Of a DNA stretch of 64,000 nucleotides, positions 45,346-56,232 are shown piece after piece. Within the stretch, counting starts at the first letter, position 1. Each line of letters begins with the position of its first letter. The stretch covers positions 21,848,100 through 21,912,099 of the forward strand of contig NC_081545.1 of NCBI RefSeq assembly GCF_901000735.1, written 5' to 3'. This DNA is from Corylus avellana (taxonomy: Eukaryota > Streptophyta > Magnoliopsida > Fagales > Betulaceae). The position numbers were made by a program, and so were the translations under genes. The notes beneath the pieces were generated by a model. The model was not told where the DNA came from and did no database searches. It saw only the letters and a list, made by a program, of their open reading frames with translations.

Positions 45346-45755
45346 GGGGGGGAAAACTTAAAACTTCATTTTAAACCATTGAACTACCACGCATTTTGAG
45401 AAGACCCTCCAAATTTCAAAAACTCTCAATTTAACACCCTGAACTTTCAATTTGATTCAATTGACCCCCCATTCAGCCATTAACCAATAACATAATGACT
45501 AAAAAGATCAAATCACCATTCTTTTTTTGTTTTCTTTTTGAAATTTTAATTTGAAATTAAGGGTAAATTTAAAATTTTATAAAAAAAAGGGGTATGAAGG
45601 TAATTTTATCACTTTTAGCCTTTAAAATCTGACGGATGGGGTATATTGCATCAAATTGAAAGTTTAGGGAGGGTGAAATTGAGAGTTTTTGAAATTTGAG
45701 GGGATCTTCTCAAAATGTGTGGCGATTTAGGAGTCTTAAATGAAGTTTTCCCTCC
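45346..45755. mobile_element. MITE, gggraaacttcac family (2)
   Basis: The left end is 'gggggaaaactt' and then 'cttcattttaaaccattgaa'. The complement of the right end is 'ggagggaaaacttcattta'. Inner arms pair over 'caaaaactctcaatttaaca' and 'ctgaactttcaatttga'. It ends 11 bp before the MuDR-like element begins, separated only by a T run. Confidence 0.7.
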
Positions 45756-45766
45756 TTTTTTTTTTT

Positions 45767-45965
45767 GGGAAAACTTCACTAATCCCTCCCGAAGTTCCAG
45801 CCGATTTGACAAACACCCCCTGAATTATCAAAACTCTCACTTAGGCCCCCTAAACTTTGGTTTTCTTTCATCTAAGACCCTTCTGTCCATATGAATCGTC
45901 AAACCCTAACGGAAGGCCCCTCACGTGTTTTCACGTGGTCTTTTTAGCTGGCTTACCCATTTGGC
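45767..45965 (+). repeat. Left TIR of the MuDR-like element
   Basis: About 195-200 bp. Besides the ends quoted for the element, it contains 'catatgaatcgtcaaaccct' and a 'cacgtg' core ('tcacgtgttttcacgtgg'), also present in the right TIR. Confidence 0.88.
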
Positions 45966-48480
45966 CCTTATTATTACTAACCGAAATTCCAAAACTACCC
46001 TCAATTGAAAAGTTGGAAAAATTAAAACCTAACTCTTGCAAATTATTGAGCCAAAATTGCCAAACGCTTCTAGAAGGGACTGCTTGTGCGAACCATCGTC
46101 TTCGTCGTCGGTGGACCATTTTGGCTGGAGTTTGGGTATCGATTTGCAACGGTTTAGTCAGAAATACCATCTAAATCACTTGGGATCCATGGTAATCAAG
46201 TAAGTTCCGTTATCCCTAAAATATACATTTAGGGTTTGTATTAGAAATTTTCTGAGATTTGTGTTTGACCAACAATTTGTATTGGATGTTTAAGGGGTTT
46301 TGCATGTAACACCTTTGGAAGGGATTTTGTGGAGTTTTTAGTTTAGGGTATTATTTCTTTGAAGTGGGTCATATTGTCGTCGTTTTTGAAATTTGTTTAG
46401 AGTGTTTATTAGACAAATTGTTTTAAAAGTTGTCATATGTTTATGGTTTAGGATCATTGGTTTTTTTGAAAGTTGTTGTTCTTTTGTCTGATCTAGATGT
46501 GGTCCCCTAGCTTCGACTTGTGTTGGACACATGAGTAGCACTATGAGTTTTATACTATGAATAAAGTGGTCAAGTGGTCCCTTCCATTACCTGTTCTTTA
46601 TCATAGGATTTTTGGTTGCTGACCTTATAAGGGACAACTGTGCTGAGTGTATTGGCAGAGAGGTTCAGTTGTTGTGGAGTTGTTGTTTTTGGTTTAGGGG
46701 CAATGTAATCCTTTGGGTATAGGAAAAAATGGGACTACACTGCATAATTTGCAGCAGAATTTTGTATTTAGATTTGGTTTTGAAATTACTACTTAAACCT
46801 TGTGGTTTGTTCGTGACTGCTATGAGTACAGGGGTAAGATGGATAATTTTCTAAAAGGGACAATTTTATTAAAACTTGTGTTTGTGATATGAATTAGGAT
46901 AAAATATATGCTTTAGGGTTGTTTTTACTTTGTTGAAATTGTGGGTTGGGTTGTTTTTACTTTGGTTAAATTTTTACTTTGCTGACTTTTACAACAATGA
47001 TTGATCACTTAAAAAAATTTCTTTTTAGTTTATTGCAAATGTCTAACTTTTTGTGTATAAATAAACCCTAAATATATGCTGTGATCTGTTAGGGGTGGGT
47101 AGTTGTTTTTACTTTGCTGAAATTGTGGGTTGTATTGGTTTTACTTTGCTGAAATTGTATTCATTTTTTTGTGGTTGGAATTGTTTGGGGTATAATATTA
47201 AACTACCTTTCAAAGTAATGAATGTGGCAGGATACGTGATGGGTACACATTCTATCATGTTTGAGGTGCACTATAGGGGTGTTTTTAACAGGCAACGTAG
47301 GATTAATTATGTTGGGGGCAATGTTAGTAATTACCTAGACCCATATGATGGTAACAAGTTGAAATTTTTTGATATAGAGGACGTGCGTAGTACATATAGG
47401 TATAGGTTTGGGGACCTTGTTTATTACAGTTCACCAGGATTGCCTTTAGACCAAGGCTCAAGACTTATGTCATCTGACTATAATATAAATGAAATGGTGG
47501 CAAAACATTTAGATCATGATCTCGTAGTGTTGTATATAGTAACTTACGGTGTAGCAGATGATGTAGTTAATGAAGAGGAAGAGGAGGATTCAGAGTATGC
47601 GAGGGCAATTGTGTTTAGGAAGGATGCCTTCTGGGATTCAATGCTTAGTGATGATACAGACTGTCTTGATTCTGATGATGGTGCTACTCATCCTAGTGGG
47701 GACATTGATGAGGGGGTTGGAAAATCTGAAGGTGTTGTTGAAGAGGCAGATGTGAAAGGGGATGTTGGGGATAGTAGTGAGGGTGATGCTGATGAGGGTG
47801 GTGCTGTGGATGGTGATGCTGGGGAGGGTGGGGAAGATAGTGATGGTAGTGTAGAGAAGTATGATAGTGATCAGCTAGAATCACCACATTGTAGTGGTGA
47901 TGATAGTATAGTTCACTTAACTCGTAGGGATGTAACCAAAAGGGTCCTTTTTGATCCTACTGATATGGATAATCCGACATTGATTGTAGGGAATACATTT
48001 CACGATGCAGCTGAATTTAGAAAAGTCATTAGACAGTACAATATTATGAGAGGGAAGGATTTGAAATTCAAGAAAAATGAAAAGAAGAAGATTGTGATTG
48101 TTTGCAAAGATATAAAGTGCAAGTATAGGTATATGGGAGGCAGTTGAAGAATGAGATGACATTCCTTTTAGTATCCCTTAGGCCCAAACACAGCTGCACT
48201 AAGAAGTACCAAAATCATATGGTCACTTCAAGTTGGATTGGTGAGTGGTGCATGGATTCTTTTAGGGAGCAACCAAACATGTCCATAGATGTGTTGCGAA
48301 AAAAGGTGAAAGCTAAATGTAATGAGGATGTCCATGTGAGTTCTATGTATAGGGCAAGGAAAAAAGTAAAAGAATCAATCTATGGAAAACTGGATAAGCA
48401 GTACCATCGGTTGTGGGATTATTGCTCCATGGTTAGGGGCACTAATGTAGGTAGTTGTTTGATTTTGATGATTAAGAGAC

Positions 48481-48508
48481 CAATGCCTCAGGTGCAATGC
48501 CTCAGGTG
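48481..48508. repeat. 14-bp tandem duplication inside the transposase
   Basis: 'caatgcctcaggtg' occurs twice in direct succession (48481-48494 and 48495-48508). It shifts the frame just before the first catalytic Asp ('GLDACF'). Confidence 0.9.
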
Positions 48509-48724
48509 CCTATTGTGGGTCTTGATGCATGTTTTCTGAAGGGAATGTATAAGGGGCAGTTCATGTCTGCTGTGGGTAGGGATGCTAACAACAGCATGTA
48601 CCCTATTGCAATGGCTGTCGTAGAGGCAGAGACGAAAGATAGCTGGACATGGTTTCTTGAGGCACTTGTTGCAGATCTTGGCCCTACTTGACATGGGTTG
48701 ACTTTTATTTCAGATCAACAGAAG

Positions 48725-48808
48725 GTAAAATACTTGTATTTATTTGTTATTCATATAAATTGAGTATTTATTGTAATGCAACTAATTATTTTTTCAACTA
48801 TTATGCAG
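48725..48808 (+). other. 84-bp intron in the transposase gene
   Basis: Donor 'cagaag|gtaaaa' and acceptor 'ttatgcag|ggtctc', phase 0. Removal joins 'FISDQQK' to 'GLIPSLEQVC', as in plant MULE transposases (SDxxKGL). Confidence 0.85.
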
Positions 48809-50054
48809 GGTCTCATTCCAAGCCTAGAACAAGTATGTTTGCAGTCTGAGTATCGTACATGTGTTAGGCACTTGTACGCTAATTTCAGAAACGCAGTTCA
48901 TCGGGGGGTGCTATTGAAGGATCTTCTTTGGCGAGCTGCCGCATCCTACACAAAGATTGAGTTCTACGGAGTAATGGATGAGCTAAAGATGGTTAGTAAG
49001 GATGCGCATGCCTACCTAGAGAAGGTAGATCCTAACACTTGGTGTAGGGGATGGTTCAATACACATTGTAAGTCCAGCCTCTTACACAACAATACTTGTG
49101 AGAGTTTCAATTCATGGATCAAAAAATTCCGTGACCAGACAATCTTGCGCATGTTGGAAGGGATTAGATGTAAGTTGATGAGAAGGTATGCGAAAAAGAA
49201 GGAGTTGATAATTTCAATGGAGGAGGCCTTAGGGCCAAAGATTAGGAAGAAGCTAGAAAAAAGAAGAGGATAAAGCTAGTAACTGTTGGTGTACATATGC
49301 CGGTCAAGGTATGTTTGAGGTTGAGTGCCTTGGGAGAAAATTTGTTGTAAATGTGGAAGCTAGTACTTGTGGCTACAGGAAATGGGATGTGACTGGTATC
49401 CCATGTATGCATGCAATTTCTGCCATTTTACACTGAGGTGAGGAACCAACTGAATATTTGAGTGAGTATTATGGCAAGGAAAAGTATCTCAAGGCTTACG
49501 ACTATGTTGTCTACCCTATGCCAAGTGAAGAGCAATGGCCTAGAAGCAACCAACCAAAGATTGAGTCACCCAAGGCGAGGGAAGCTCCTGACGGACCTAA
49601 AAAAGTAAGAGAAATGGCTATTGATGAACAAAGAAATCCTATTACAATTAGGAAGGGGGTAACAAGAATCAATGTGGGTATTGCATGAAGTTTGACCACA
49701 ACAAGAGGTCATACGTTGCTTGGTAGAGACAGGACGAAAGAAGGTCACGTGTTAGAAAATACTACAGAGATAATGCATCAACTAACTAGAATTTGGACAT
49801 GGTATCCACTCAAGTTATTTCACAATTGTTGATTACTGTTTAATTAACTAAATTGGTTTACATATTTCATTATTTATTTATTTGTTCATTTTTTCTGTGT
49901 TTGTAGTTGGATGGATCTTCAACTGCCACTACAACTACCGGCAGAAAAAGGGGAAGAGTGAACACACCATCATGTTCAAAAAGGGTAAGGGGATCACAAT
50001 CTGGTGATTGTTCAACAACCACAACTCAAACACCTTCACAGTCGGCATCACAGC

Positions 50055-50360
50055 ATGTCTTACAGCCTGCATTTAGGCTAATCTCAGAGATTGCATCACC
50101 TCACAGCTCCTGGCAGCCTACATTTAGGCCAGCCTCAGAGATTGCATTACCTCATGTCTCACAGCTTGCATTTAGGCCAGCTTTAGAAATTGCATCACCT
50201 CATGTCTCACAGCCTACATTTAGGCCAACTTCAGAGATTGCATCACCTCATGTCTCACAACCTGCATTTAGGCCAGCCTCAAAGATTGCATCACCTCACA
50301 ACTCCTGGCAGCCTGCATTTAGGCCAGCCTTAGAGATTGCATCGCCTCATGTCTCATAAC
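50055..50360 (+). repeat. 48-51 bp coding minisatellite
   Basis: About six tandem units encoding a 16-17 residue repeat of the form (S/W)QPAFRPASEIASPHV. DNA units contain 'tttaggccagcctcagag' and 'attgcatcacctca'. It lies in the exon after the intron ending at 49906 and gives the transposase a Pro/Ser-rich tail. A decayed seventh unit follows at about 50385. Confidence 0.85.
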
Positions 50361-50518
50361 TTGCATCCTATCCTGCAGCACAGACTGCATTTAGGCCATG
50401 TTCAAAGATTGCATCATAGCCTGTGGGAGTAGCAACTTCTGCAGCACATTCTGCAGGAAATGCACCTGTTGCCACCCAACCAGCCAAAACAACAACACCT
50501 TATGTCTACAAACAAAAT

Positions 50519-50594
50519 GTGAGTAATTCTTCATATCCATGTAATTAAGAGAGAGAAAAAAATATGGGGGCCTAATTATATACCTAACTTGCAG
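50519..50594 (+). other. 76-bp intron before the last transposase exon
   Basis: Donor 'aaaat|gtgagt' and acceptor 'aacttgcag|gcatct'. It joins the repeat-bearing exon to 50595-50951, which encodes about 119 residues ending near 'MNMFEEWTKGRRK'. That last exon contains 'VVDLTGSPTGPPPILGGGP', which I do not recognise. It could be a normal C-terminal tail or captured sequence. Confidence 0.7.
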
Positions 50595-50999
50595 GCATCT
50601 ACCATTTTTGGGAACAAAAATAAAAGAACCCTAGGATCGGCAACAAGGACGAGCGCAGGTGGTAGGCTGAGGGAACATGTTAGAAGTGGAAGAGAACCTG
50701 CCAACAGGCAGAAGCTTGTTGTTGATCTGACAGGCAGCCCTACTGGGCCACCACCAATTCTAGGTGGTGGACCATTATGCTCTTGGGATCCTCCTAGAGT
50801 TGGCGGTATGACATTTAGAACAACCCCCATGATTTCGACATACGAAAGGGCCAAGGGACAGCTGCTAACCATCCACCAGGTTTTTATGAACATGTTTGAA
50901 GAATGGACAAAGGGAAGAAGAAAATGCATGGACCATGAATGTTTTGTGTGAACATGTGTTTGCCTAACTTTTTTGTGTTTGGGGTGGTCTGTAAACATT

Positions 51000-51375
51000 G
51001 TGAATCCTAAACTTTATTAGAACTTGAAGCTGTTTGAGGTATTTTGTAAACATTGTAATGGTTGACCTCTAACGACTTGTAGCTGTTTGGTGTCAACTTT
51101 ATTTTGTGTTTGACCACTTACGGCTTGTAACTGTTTGGGCTATTTTTGAAAACAATGCAATGGATGAATTCTAGATGGTTGTCATATAGCTGTTGTAACT
51201 GTTTGGGCTATTTTTGTAAACAATGTAATGGATGAATTCTAGATGGTTGTCATGTAGCTGTTTGGTGTCAACTTTATTTTGTGTTTGATCATTTACCAGT
51301 TGTAAGTATTTGAGGTATTGTGTAAATATTGTAATGGATGAATTGTAGATGATGGTCATGTATTTTTGGCAACAT
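51000..51375. repeat. Tandem repeat between the two MULE genes
   Basis: Four or five imperfect units of about 60-95 bp containing 'gtaactgtttgggctatttt', 'gtaaacaatgtaatggatga' and 'ttctagatggttgtcat'. Two adjacent units (51130-51260) are nearly identical. It lies between the convergent genes, where their 3' ends meet. Confidence 0.8.
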
Positions 51376-51926
51376 TTAGATAAATTGAATACTTTTGGAT
51401 TTGGATTGGGGTATAATTTCTTAAGTAGTTGTGACTATTTATATATAGTGTTTGCTATGATTTCGATAGTTGGATTAGTTTAGAAGTGCTTATATATTTA
51501 GTGTTCTTGTGGTATTAATTAGGTTAAATTGAGTACATGTGGATGATGTAACTTTGGGATTTAAATTGAGTTCAATTGAGTTAAATTGGCAACATTTTGC
51601 CAATGTTTTATTTCCCAAGCTAAAGGTAACACAGCATCAAGCAATAAGAGAAATTACGGTCACAAGGGGGTTGGAAAATTTAGCGAACAAATCCATTTGG
51701 ATACTTGTAAAATTGTACCAAGAAAATTAATACAAACCATACCAAATATTACACAATAGTTGGGTACAAAAAACCTACTCATATGGTCAATTGATACAAG
51801 TCTGATACAAATAAAGACAATAAAATGTCTTTTTCAGCTGCTTAACATCAGCCTTGAAGCAAGTCTATTAGAAAAAGGGAAACACAACAATACAGTAACA
51901 AGACACCAACAACATGCAAGTGCAAC

Positions 51927-52425
51927 TCAAAACTTCAGCTGCATCGAACGATACTTATTCTCAACCCTTTCAAGTTTAAGTGCGAAATCAGCAACATTGA
52001 CTTCAATTTTTGACTTGTACTCAGCAAGTTCAATCTTGCATTTGAAGACTTCCATTACCCTTTCGGACTTCAAATCCTGCTACCACGCCAACAATATCGA
52101 CATTACTCGACCACCGCACACACAAATTTCTGGTTCAACCCATTTTAAAAAATTGCAACCACGATTTGTTTCATTCTGCATAATCACACAAATTAGGGTT
52201 TAATCCATTATTAAAGGATTTAGGCATGACGGGATGAGCAGCAAATTTCTGTGAAAAAAAAAAAAAAAATTCTCAAACACATCTTACCACATAATTTACA
52301 CAGGCATAAAACCTTTTCCCATGATTTTTCGTTGTTGATGCAGTTTTGACAACGGTTTAGCTCCCACATTTGCAAATTGGATAGCTCAATCCTGAATTGC
52401 TTACCTCACCCTTGGAGTGCTCCAT
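51927..52425 (-). pseudogene. GRF-type zinc-finger gene of the MULE (two exons)
   Basis: Minus strand. Exon 1 is 52425-52288 (46 codons from ATG). The intron is 52287-52176, with donor 'gtg|gtaag' and acceptor 'ttatgcag|aat'. Exon 2 is 52175-51927. The phase is 0 and the joined frame gives a textbook GRF finger: 'CKCGS', 'TASTTKNHGKRFYACVNYV' and, across the junction, 'NETNRGCNFLKWVEPE'. A coiled-coil-like tail follows ('KIELAEYKSKIEVNVADFAL'). Length about 128 codons. Two in-frame stops disable it: TAA inside the finger (52359-52357) and TAG after 'ILLAW'. It ends 290 bp inside the right TIR and is convergent with the transposase gene, the position of mudrB in maize MuDR. GRF fingers bind nucleic acid in other proteins; the role here is unknown. 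Confidence 0.8.
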
Positions 52426-52719
52426 CTTTAACCGTTGTCACCTCGCCGATATTGGTCAGTGAGTAATTTTGCCGGTGGATGATTTTCACCGGTATTGGTC
52501 TCGCCGTCGTGTGGGATTCTTCACCGTTGGAAGTTAGTTCCTCAGCTTTCTTTCTTCGACTTTCTTTCTAAGGCTTTGAATCGATGGCTGGAACCCTAAA
52601 CCATCAGCTTTGACATTTTTTCCTCAAGCTTCGGTGGTGGGTCTTCGGCTTCGAGTTGGAGTGGCTTGCACAAGTGGGCGTGAGGTTTTGTAAAGGTGAG
52701 GGTTAGTAAGAATGAGGGG

Positions 52720-52918
52720 GGATAAAATGTGTAAGCCAGCTGAAAAAGACCACATGAAAATCACGTGTGGGGCCTTTCGTTAGGGTTTGACGATTCATAT
52801 GGACGGAAGGGTCTTAGATGAGAGAAAATCAAAGTTCAGGGGGCCTAAGTGAGAGCTTTGGTAATTCAGGGGGTGTTTGTCAAATCAGCTGGAACTTCGG
52901 GGGCTTAGTGAAGTTTCC
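52720..52918 (-). repeat. Right TIR of the MuDR-like element
   Basis: Inverted copy of the left TIR, about 195 bp, ending 'ttagtgaagtttcc' next to a T run. The GRF gene start lies about 295 bp inside it, so this TIR may act as its promoter. Confidence 0.88.
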
Positions 52919-54045
52919 TTTTTTTTTTTTTTTTTGACACAAGTACACTTCTTTAACTCCTCTCCATTTCTTTCCCTTTTTTCTAAACTTTCCATTTTCT
53001 CTCAAGAAGGTTAACAAACCATAACTTTGGAAAAAACATATTTCTCTCACCCATCTACTTGATCACCCGATTGAAGCATATTTTTGTCTTCATATTTGGT
53101 TTATTCAAAAAATTTTAAAGAATTTTAGAGAGTTCATATTCTTAGCATTGCAAGAGAGGTAAGAGGATACAGTTACACTTTATTTATTTTTATGCTATAT
53201 ATTAAATTATGTTTTTTTAGGCTCCTACAAGAATTGTTTCTTTATTGGGATGATCATATTTAAAGTTTTCTCATGAGTTGAATTCTTTACTGAAATATTA
53301 TTATGAAAAGAAAGAGAATGAATTTTTCAGAGTTCTTATTCTGAAAAAAAAAAAAAAAAAAGGATTACATTTCTTCAAAAAATTGGTTGAAAAAGAATTC
53401 GGAGTCCTTGTTTTTAAACAAGAAAGAGAAAGAAATTGAGTACTTGTAAAATTAGATAAGAGAATAAGAAAAAGTAAAGAATATTCAAAGAAAAAGAGGT
53501 CTTTGCATGTACTCAAGAGAAGAGAAAAATAATTTGTTTTGAGAAAATAATTAAAACTTAGTTGGACTCGGAGATCAGAGATAGCTCGGTACCATTGTTA
53601 AGAGGAATATTAATATTTCATAAATTAATGAAATATTTAGAGTTATCTTATATTATTATTATTATTATTAGTAGTAGTATTTGTATTTATTTACTGAGTT
53701 TCCCCAAAGTCACTCCTTTATTTTTTCCAAAATTTTCAAATGATGATGAGTAGAATGCAGAAGGCCGGGGTAGCAAATAAGCAAGATGGATCAAAGTGAA
53801 TTTTTGAATAAGTGCCTAGAGGCACATCAAGTAGTTTCTAAAATTTTATGGAGATTAATTAAATTGTTTTGGTGAAGTGTTATGTAATATACTTTAGTTA
53901 AAACTCTTCTTAATTATTAAGAATGTTATTTTATTACGTTGGTTTTATTGTGACTTTATAAATGTTATACCGCATACTCAAGAGAACACTATCACTATCT
54001 CAGTCCCTCTTTGAGAGTGGGATGTGACAATTACAGAGGAGAAAA
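52919..54045. other. Unassigned, possibly part of an old LTR
   Basis: Starts after the MULE with a pyrimidine-rich stretch and ends near 'gagagtgggatgtgaca' (about 54010-54028), which resembles an LTR terminus. No paired terminus, target duplication or coding content was found. The short frame at 53562-53753 has no recognisable domain. Confidence 0.35.
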
Positions 54046-54050
54046 GAAAA

Positions 54051-54268
54051 GCCTAGTAACCGGGTGGTTCAGTAGGGTTACACACTTAGCACCCCGAAGC
54101 TAGTAGGAGGATAAAACACTAGCTAGCGACCTTGTGGTTAAGTGGAGGGTATTCACTTAACATACTTTGGCGGTTCAGTGGGATATACATTTAGCACTCA
54201 GATACTAGTAAGGGGGAGAAAACACTAACAAACCCTATAATGGTTAGGTGGGGGGAATACGCCTAACA
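54051..54268. repeat. Imperfect tandem pair, about 109-bp unit
   Basis: Units 54051-54160 and 54161-54268 share 'ggttcagtrggrtaya', 'ttagcactc/cc', 'ctagtaggaggataaaacac' (second unit 'ctagtaagggggagaaaaca') and 'ggttaagtggagggtattc'. A related single unit occurs at about 43920-43975 ('ggttaaatggaggctataca'). Confidence 0.65.
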
Positions 54269-55450
54269 AAATTTGTAAAGAATGTGATAGTATATTTATC
54301 TATGTGGAATATGCATGTGCTATATGACATGTACTTGTTGATGTGTAAACTAATGTTTTATATTACAACATGTTATTAACTGTTTTACTCGCTTTGTATT
54401 ATGGGGTTTGTAGTAAAGAAAATGCAAAAAAATAAAAAATAATAAATAAAAAATAAATAAAAGAAGAAGAAAGAAAGAAAGAAAGATTTTGTTTTATTAG
54501 TAAGTATGAAAACCACTCTCTAAATAGCTTGAGTTGCAAAATGGCTATGACACTTTACTAAAAAACTCTTTGTGAAAACTATACATTGTGATAGTCATTT
54601 TACAAGCATTACAAAGAGGCATTTTTAAAAGAAAAAGGGGCTCACATCATATACGACTACGGTCTGAACCTATATACCTGCTGAGCCGTGGACTCACACA
54701 TTCACCTATACAATTATGGTAATTTTAGAGATGTCACCTAAGAGGCTACTTAGATTAAATGTATTCATGCTTAGATTACTATCCATGCGACTGGTAGGAG
54801 GTTCCTCCCTTTCGAAAAACTGACTTTCATTAAGTCAGTTGTAGATATTATGTATGCCACTTGTGGCAACTTTTGAATTATGTATAGATAAGAGTGGTTA
54901 AAATTGGTAATGACTATAATTTTTATTTATAAGATGTGAATTAATTAGCTAAAAGCTTTGGTATTTTGTGTTTGCAAGGGCAAGTTCGTGGTTTCAAAAA
55001 TTAAAAGAAAAATTTTGATACATTGCGAGGGTAATAGTGAGCAATAGCGCCATGTGAAATTTAGATAATTCCACTATATGACTTATATTAAATTTAGGGC
55101 ATTATAGTTTGAAAATAGAAAGAAAGAAAGAAAAAATAAAAAAATAAAAAATAAAAAGAGGTTGAAAACAATCTATTTAGACCCTAACACGCGAAAGCAA
55201 CAAATAACACAACAACAGTTATCAATATTAAAAATTAATCAACTAAAATGATAAAATATCAAACCACCAATAAAGAAATCATCAAAAAACACACAACACA
55301 ATACTTTGTTGACGAAGAGAAAAACCTTGACACCAAGAAAAAATAGACAATGAAAGCTTTCAACTCATTGATTTCTCTTAGCACATGAAGGTGAAGGTTT
55401 AGGCACTCTTGAAGCTCAAGGACAAAATGAAACCTTTTCCAAAAAAACTA
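54269..55450. other. Intergenic, no gene
   Basis: A-rich and simple-repeat sequence ('gaaagaaagaaag' at about 54470 and 55120). No ORF with recognisable content and no terminal repeats seen. Confidence 0.45.
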
Positions 55451-55455
55451 AGAAA

Positions 55456-56232
55456 TGTTGTAATTGTGTGTTACAAACATTCTTATTTACTCTTTATTTT
55501 CTTTGACTTTAATTTCTTATTGACCGTTTGCATTCAATCTCTTAAACATCTTATCGTTTGATCATGAGTTTTTATGAAAGCAAAAAAAATCAGTTGTAAC
55601 ACTTATGACCGTTGGTCATTAAAGTCAATTTGTTTTCCATACGTTTTTTGACAATGAATCATTAAAGTTATTGAATTTTCTTTAACTGTTTGTGACCGTT
55701 TTACCCACTTTAACACTTGGTTATGAGCTTTAAGACAAAACCCAACTTCCTATGTCTATATATATTCTCAATTTTCCAAGACAAGGCGTGTCTTACAAAA
55801 AAAGAGTAACATAGTTCTTATTGTTTTTTAACTTTTGTGTCTATACAAAAGTTTTGTTCCAATATATTATCTTTCTATGGAATAGCAATATAGAGAATAT
55901 TTTTGTTTCATTTTCCATCATATTTTTTAAGCAAATTAAAGGGTTGTTCTACGAGTCTTCGTTATTGGAAGTTCGTCCTTAACGAAGGTAGACGTTATAG
56001 TCTAATCCTGGGAGGTTGCGTGTCAAAGGATCCGATCGCACCGAGTTATACACTTCGGGAGGCACGAATCAACCTTTAAGGACAACGCTCTTGCGTGATT
56101 CTATAGCATTGTGAGATCTTTCCATACTCTACTTTTTATCTCATGTATTTTATTTATTTTATTGTTAATATTCATATTGTAATTATTTTATATCAATGAG
56201 AATTTGTGCACCATTCAAAATTATTTCCAACA
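55456..56232 (+). repeat. 5' LTR of copia B
   Basis: 777 bp, begins tgttgtaattgtg and ends ttatttccaaca. TATA-like 'tctatatatattctc' at about 55755. Contains the family's conserved block 'gggaggttgcgtgtcaaagg' (56010-56029). Confidence 0.92.

Larger units (their letters stand above)
47095..50951 (+). pseudogene. MURA-like transposase (multi-exon, decayed)
   Basis: Domains in order: a PB1-like N-terminal domain (47238-47560; 'MFEVHYRGVF', 'YVGG', 'YYSSPGLPLDQG'); an acidic linker; MuDR N-terminal domain (about 47960-48135; 'GNTFHDAAEFRKVIRQYNI'); MULE DDE domain with D in 'GLDACFLKG', D in 'ISDQQK', the 'CVRHLYANF' motif and E in 'NNTCESFNSWI'; SWIM finger (about 49330-49432, 'GIPCMHAI'); then a zinc knuckle whose last Cys is Tyr ('CGYCMKFDHNKRSY', about 49673). 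Introns: 48725-48808, one ending at 49906, and 50519-50594. Breaks: frameshift at about 48135, 14-bp duplication at 48481-48508, TGA for Trp at 48689, frameshift at about 49265, TGA at about 49434, frameshift in a G run at about 49656. Natural start probably 47238, after an acceptor-like 'gtggcag'. Confidence 0.88.
45767..52918 (+). mobile_element. MuDR-like element (MULE), 7.15 kb
   Basis: Terminal inverted repeats of about 195 bp: the left begins 'gggaaaacttcactaatccc' and the complement of the right begins 'ggaaacttcactaagccccc'. They stay collinear to 'ggtctttttagctggctta' (about 45960, and about 52730 in reverse), roughly 90% identical. Both ends sit in T runs, so a 9-bp all-T target duplication is likely but cannot be proven. 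Inside are a plus-strand MURA-like transposase gene (about 47.2-50.95 kb) and a convergent minus-strand GRF-zinc-finger gene (51.93-52.43 kb). 46200-47200 is probably 5' UTR and promoter. Both genes carry disabling mutations. Confidence 0.9.

Noticed and set aside
47693..47887. His/Pro-rich minus-strand frame
   Set aside because: It is the complement of the Asp/Glu/Gly-rich acidic linker of the transposase.
51760..52203. 147-codon plus-strand frame in the MULE
   Set aside because: It is antisense to exon 2 and the intron of the GRF gene, which has the recognisable domain on the other strand.
52919..54045. Complete solo LTR ending 'gggatgtgaca'
   Set aside because: Only one end looks like an LTR terminus. 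No matching start or target duplication was found on the other side of the MULE.
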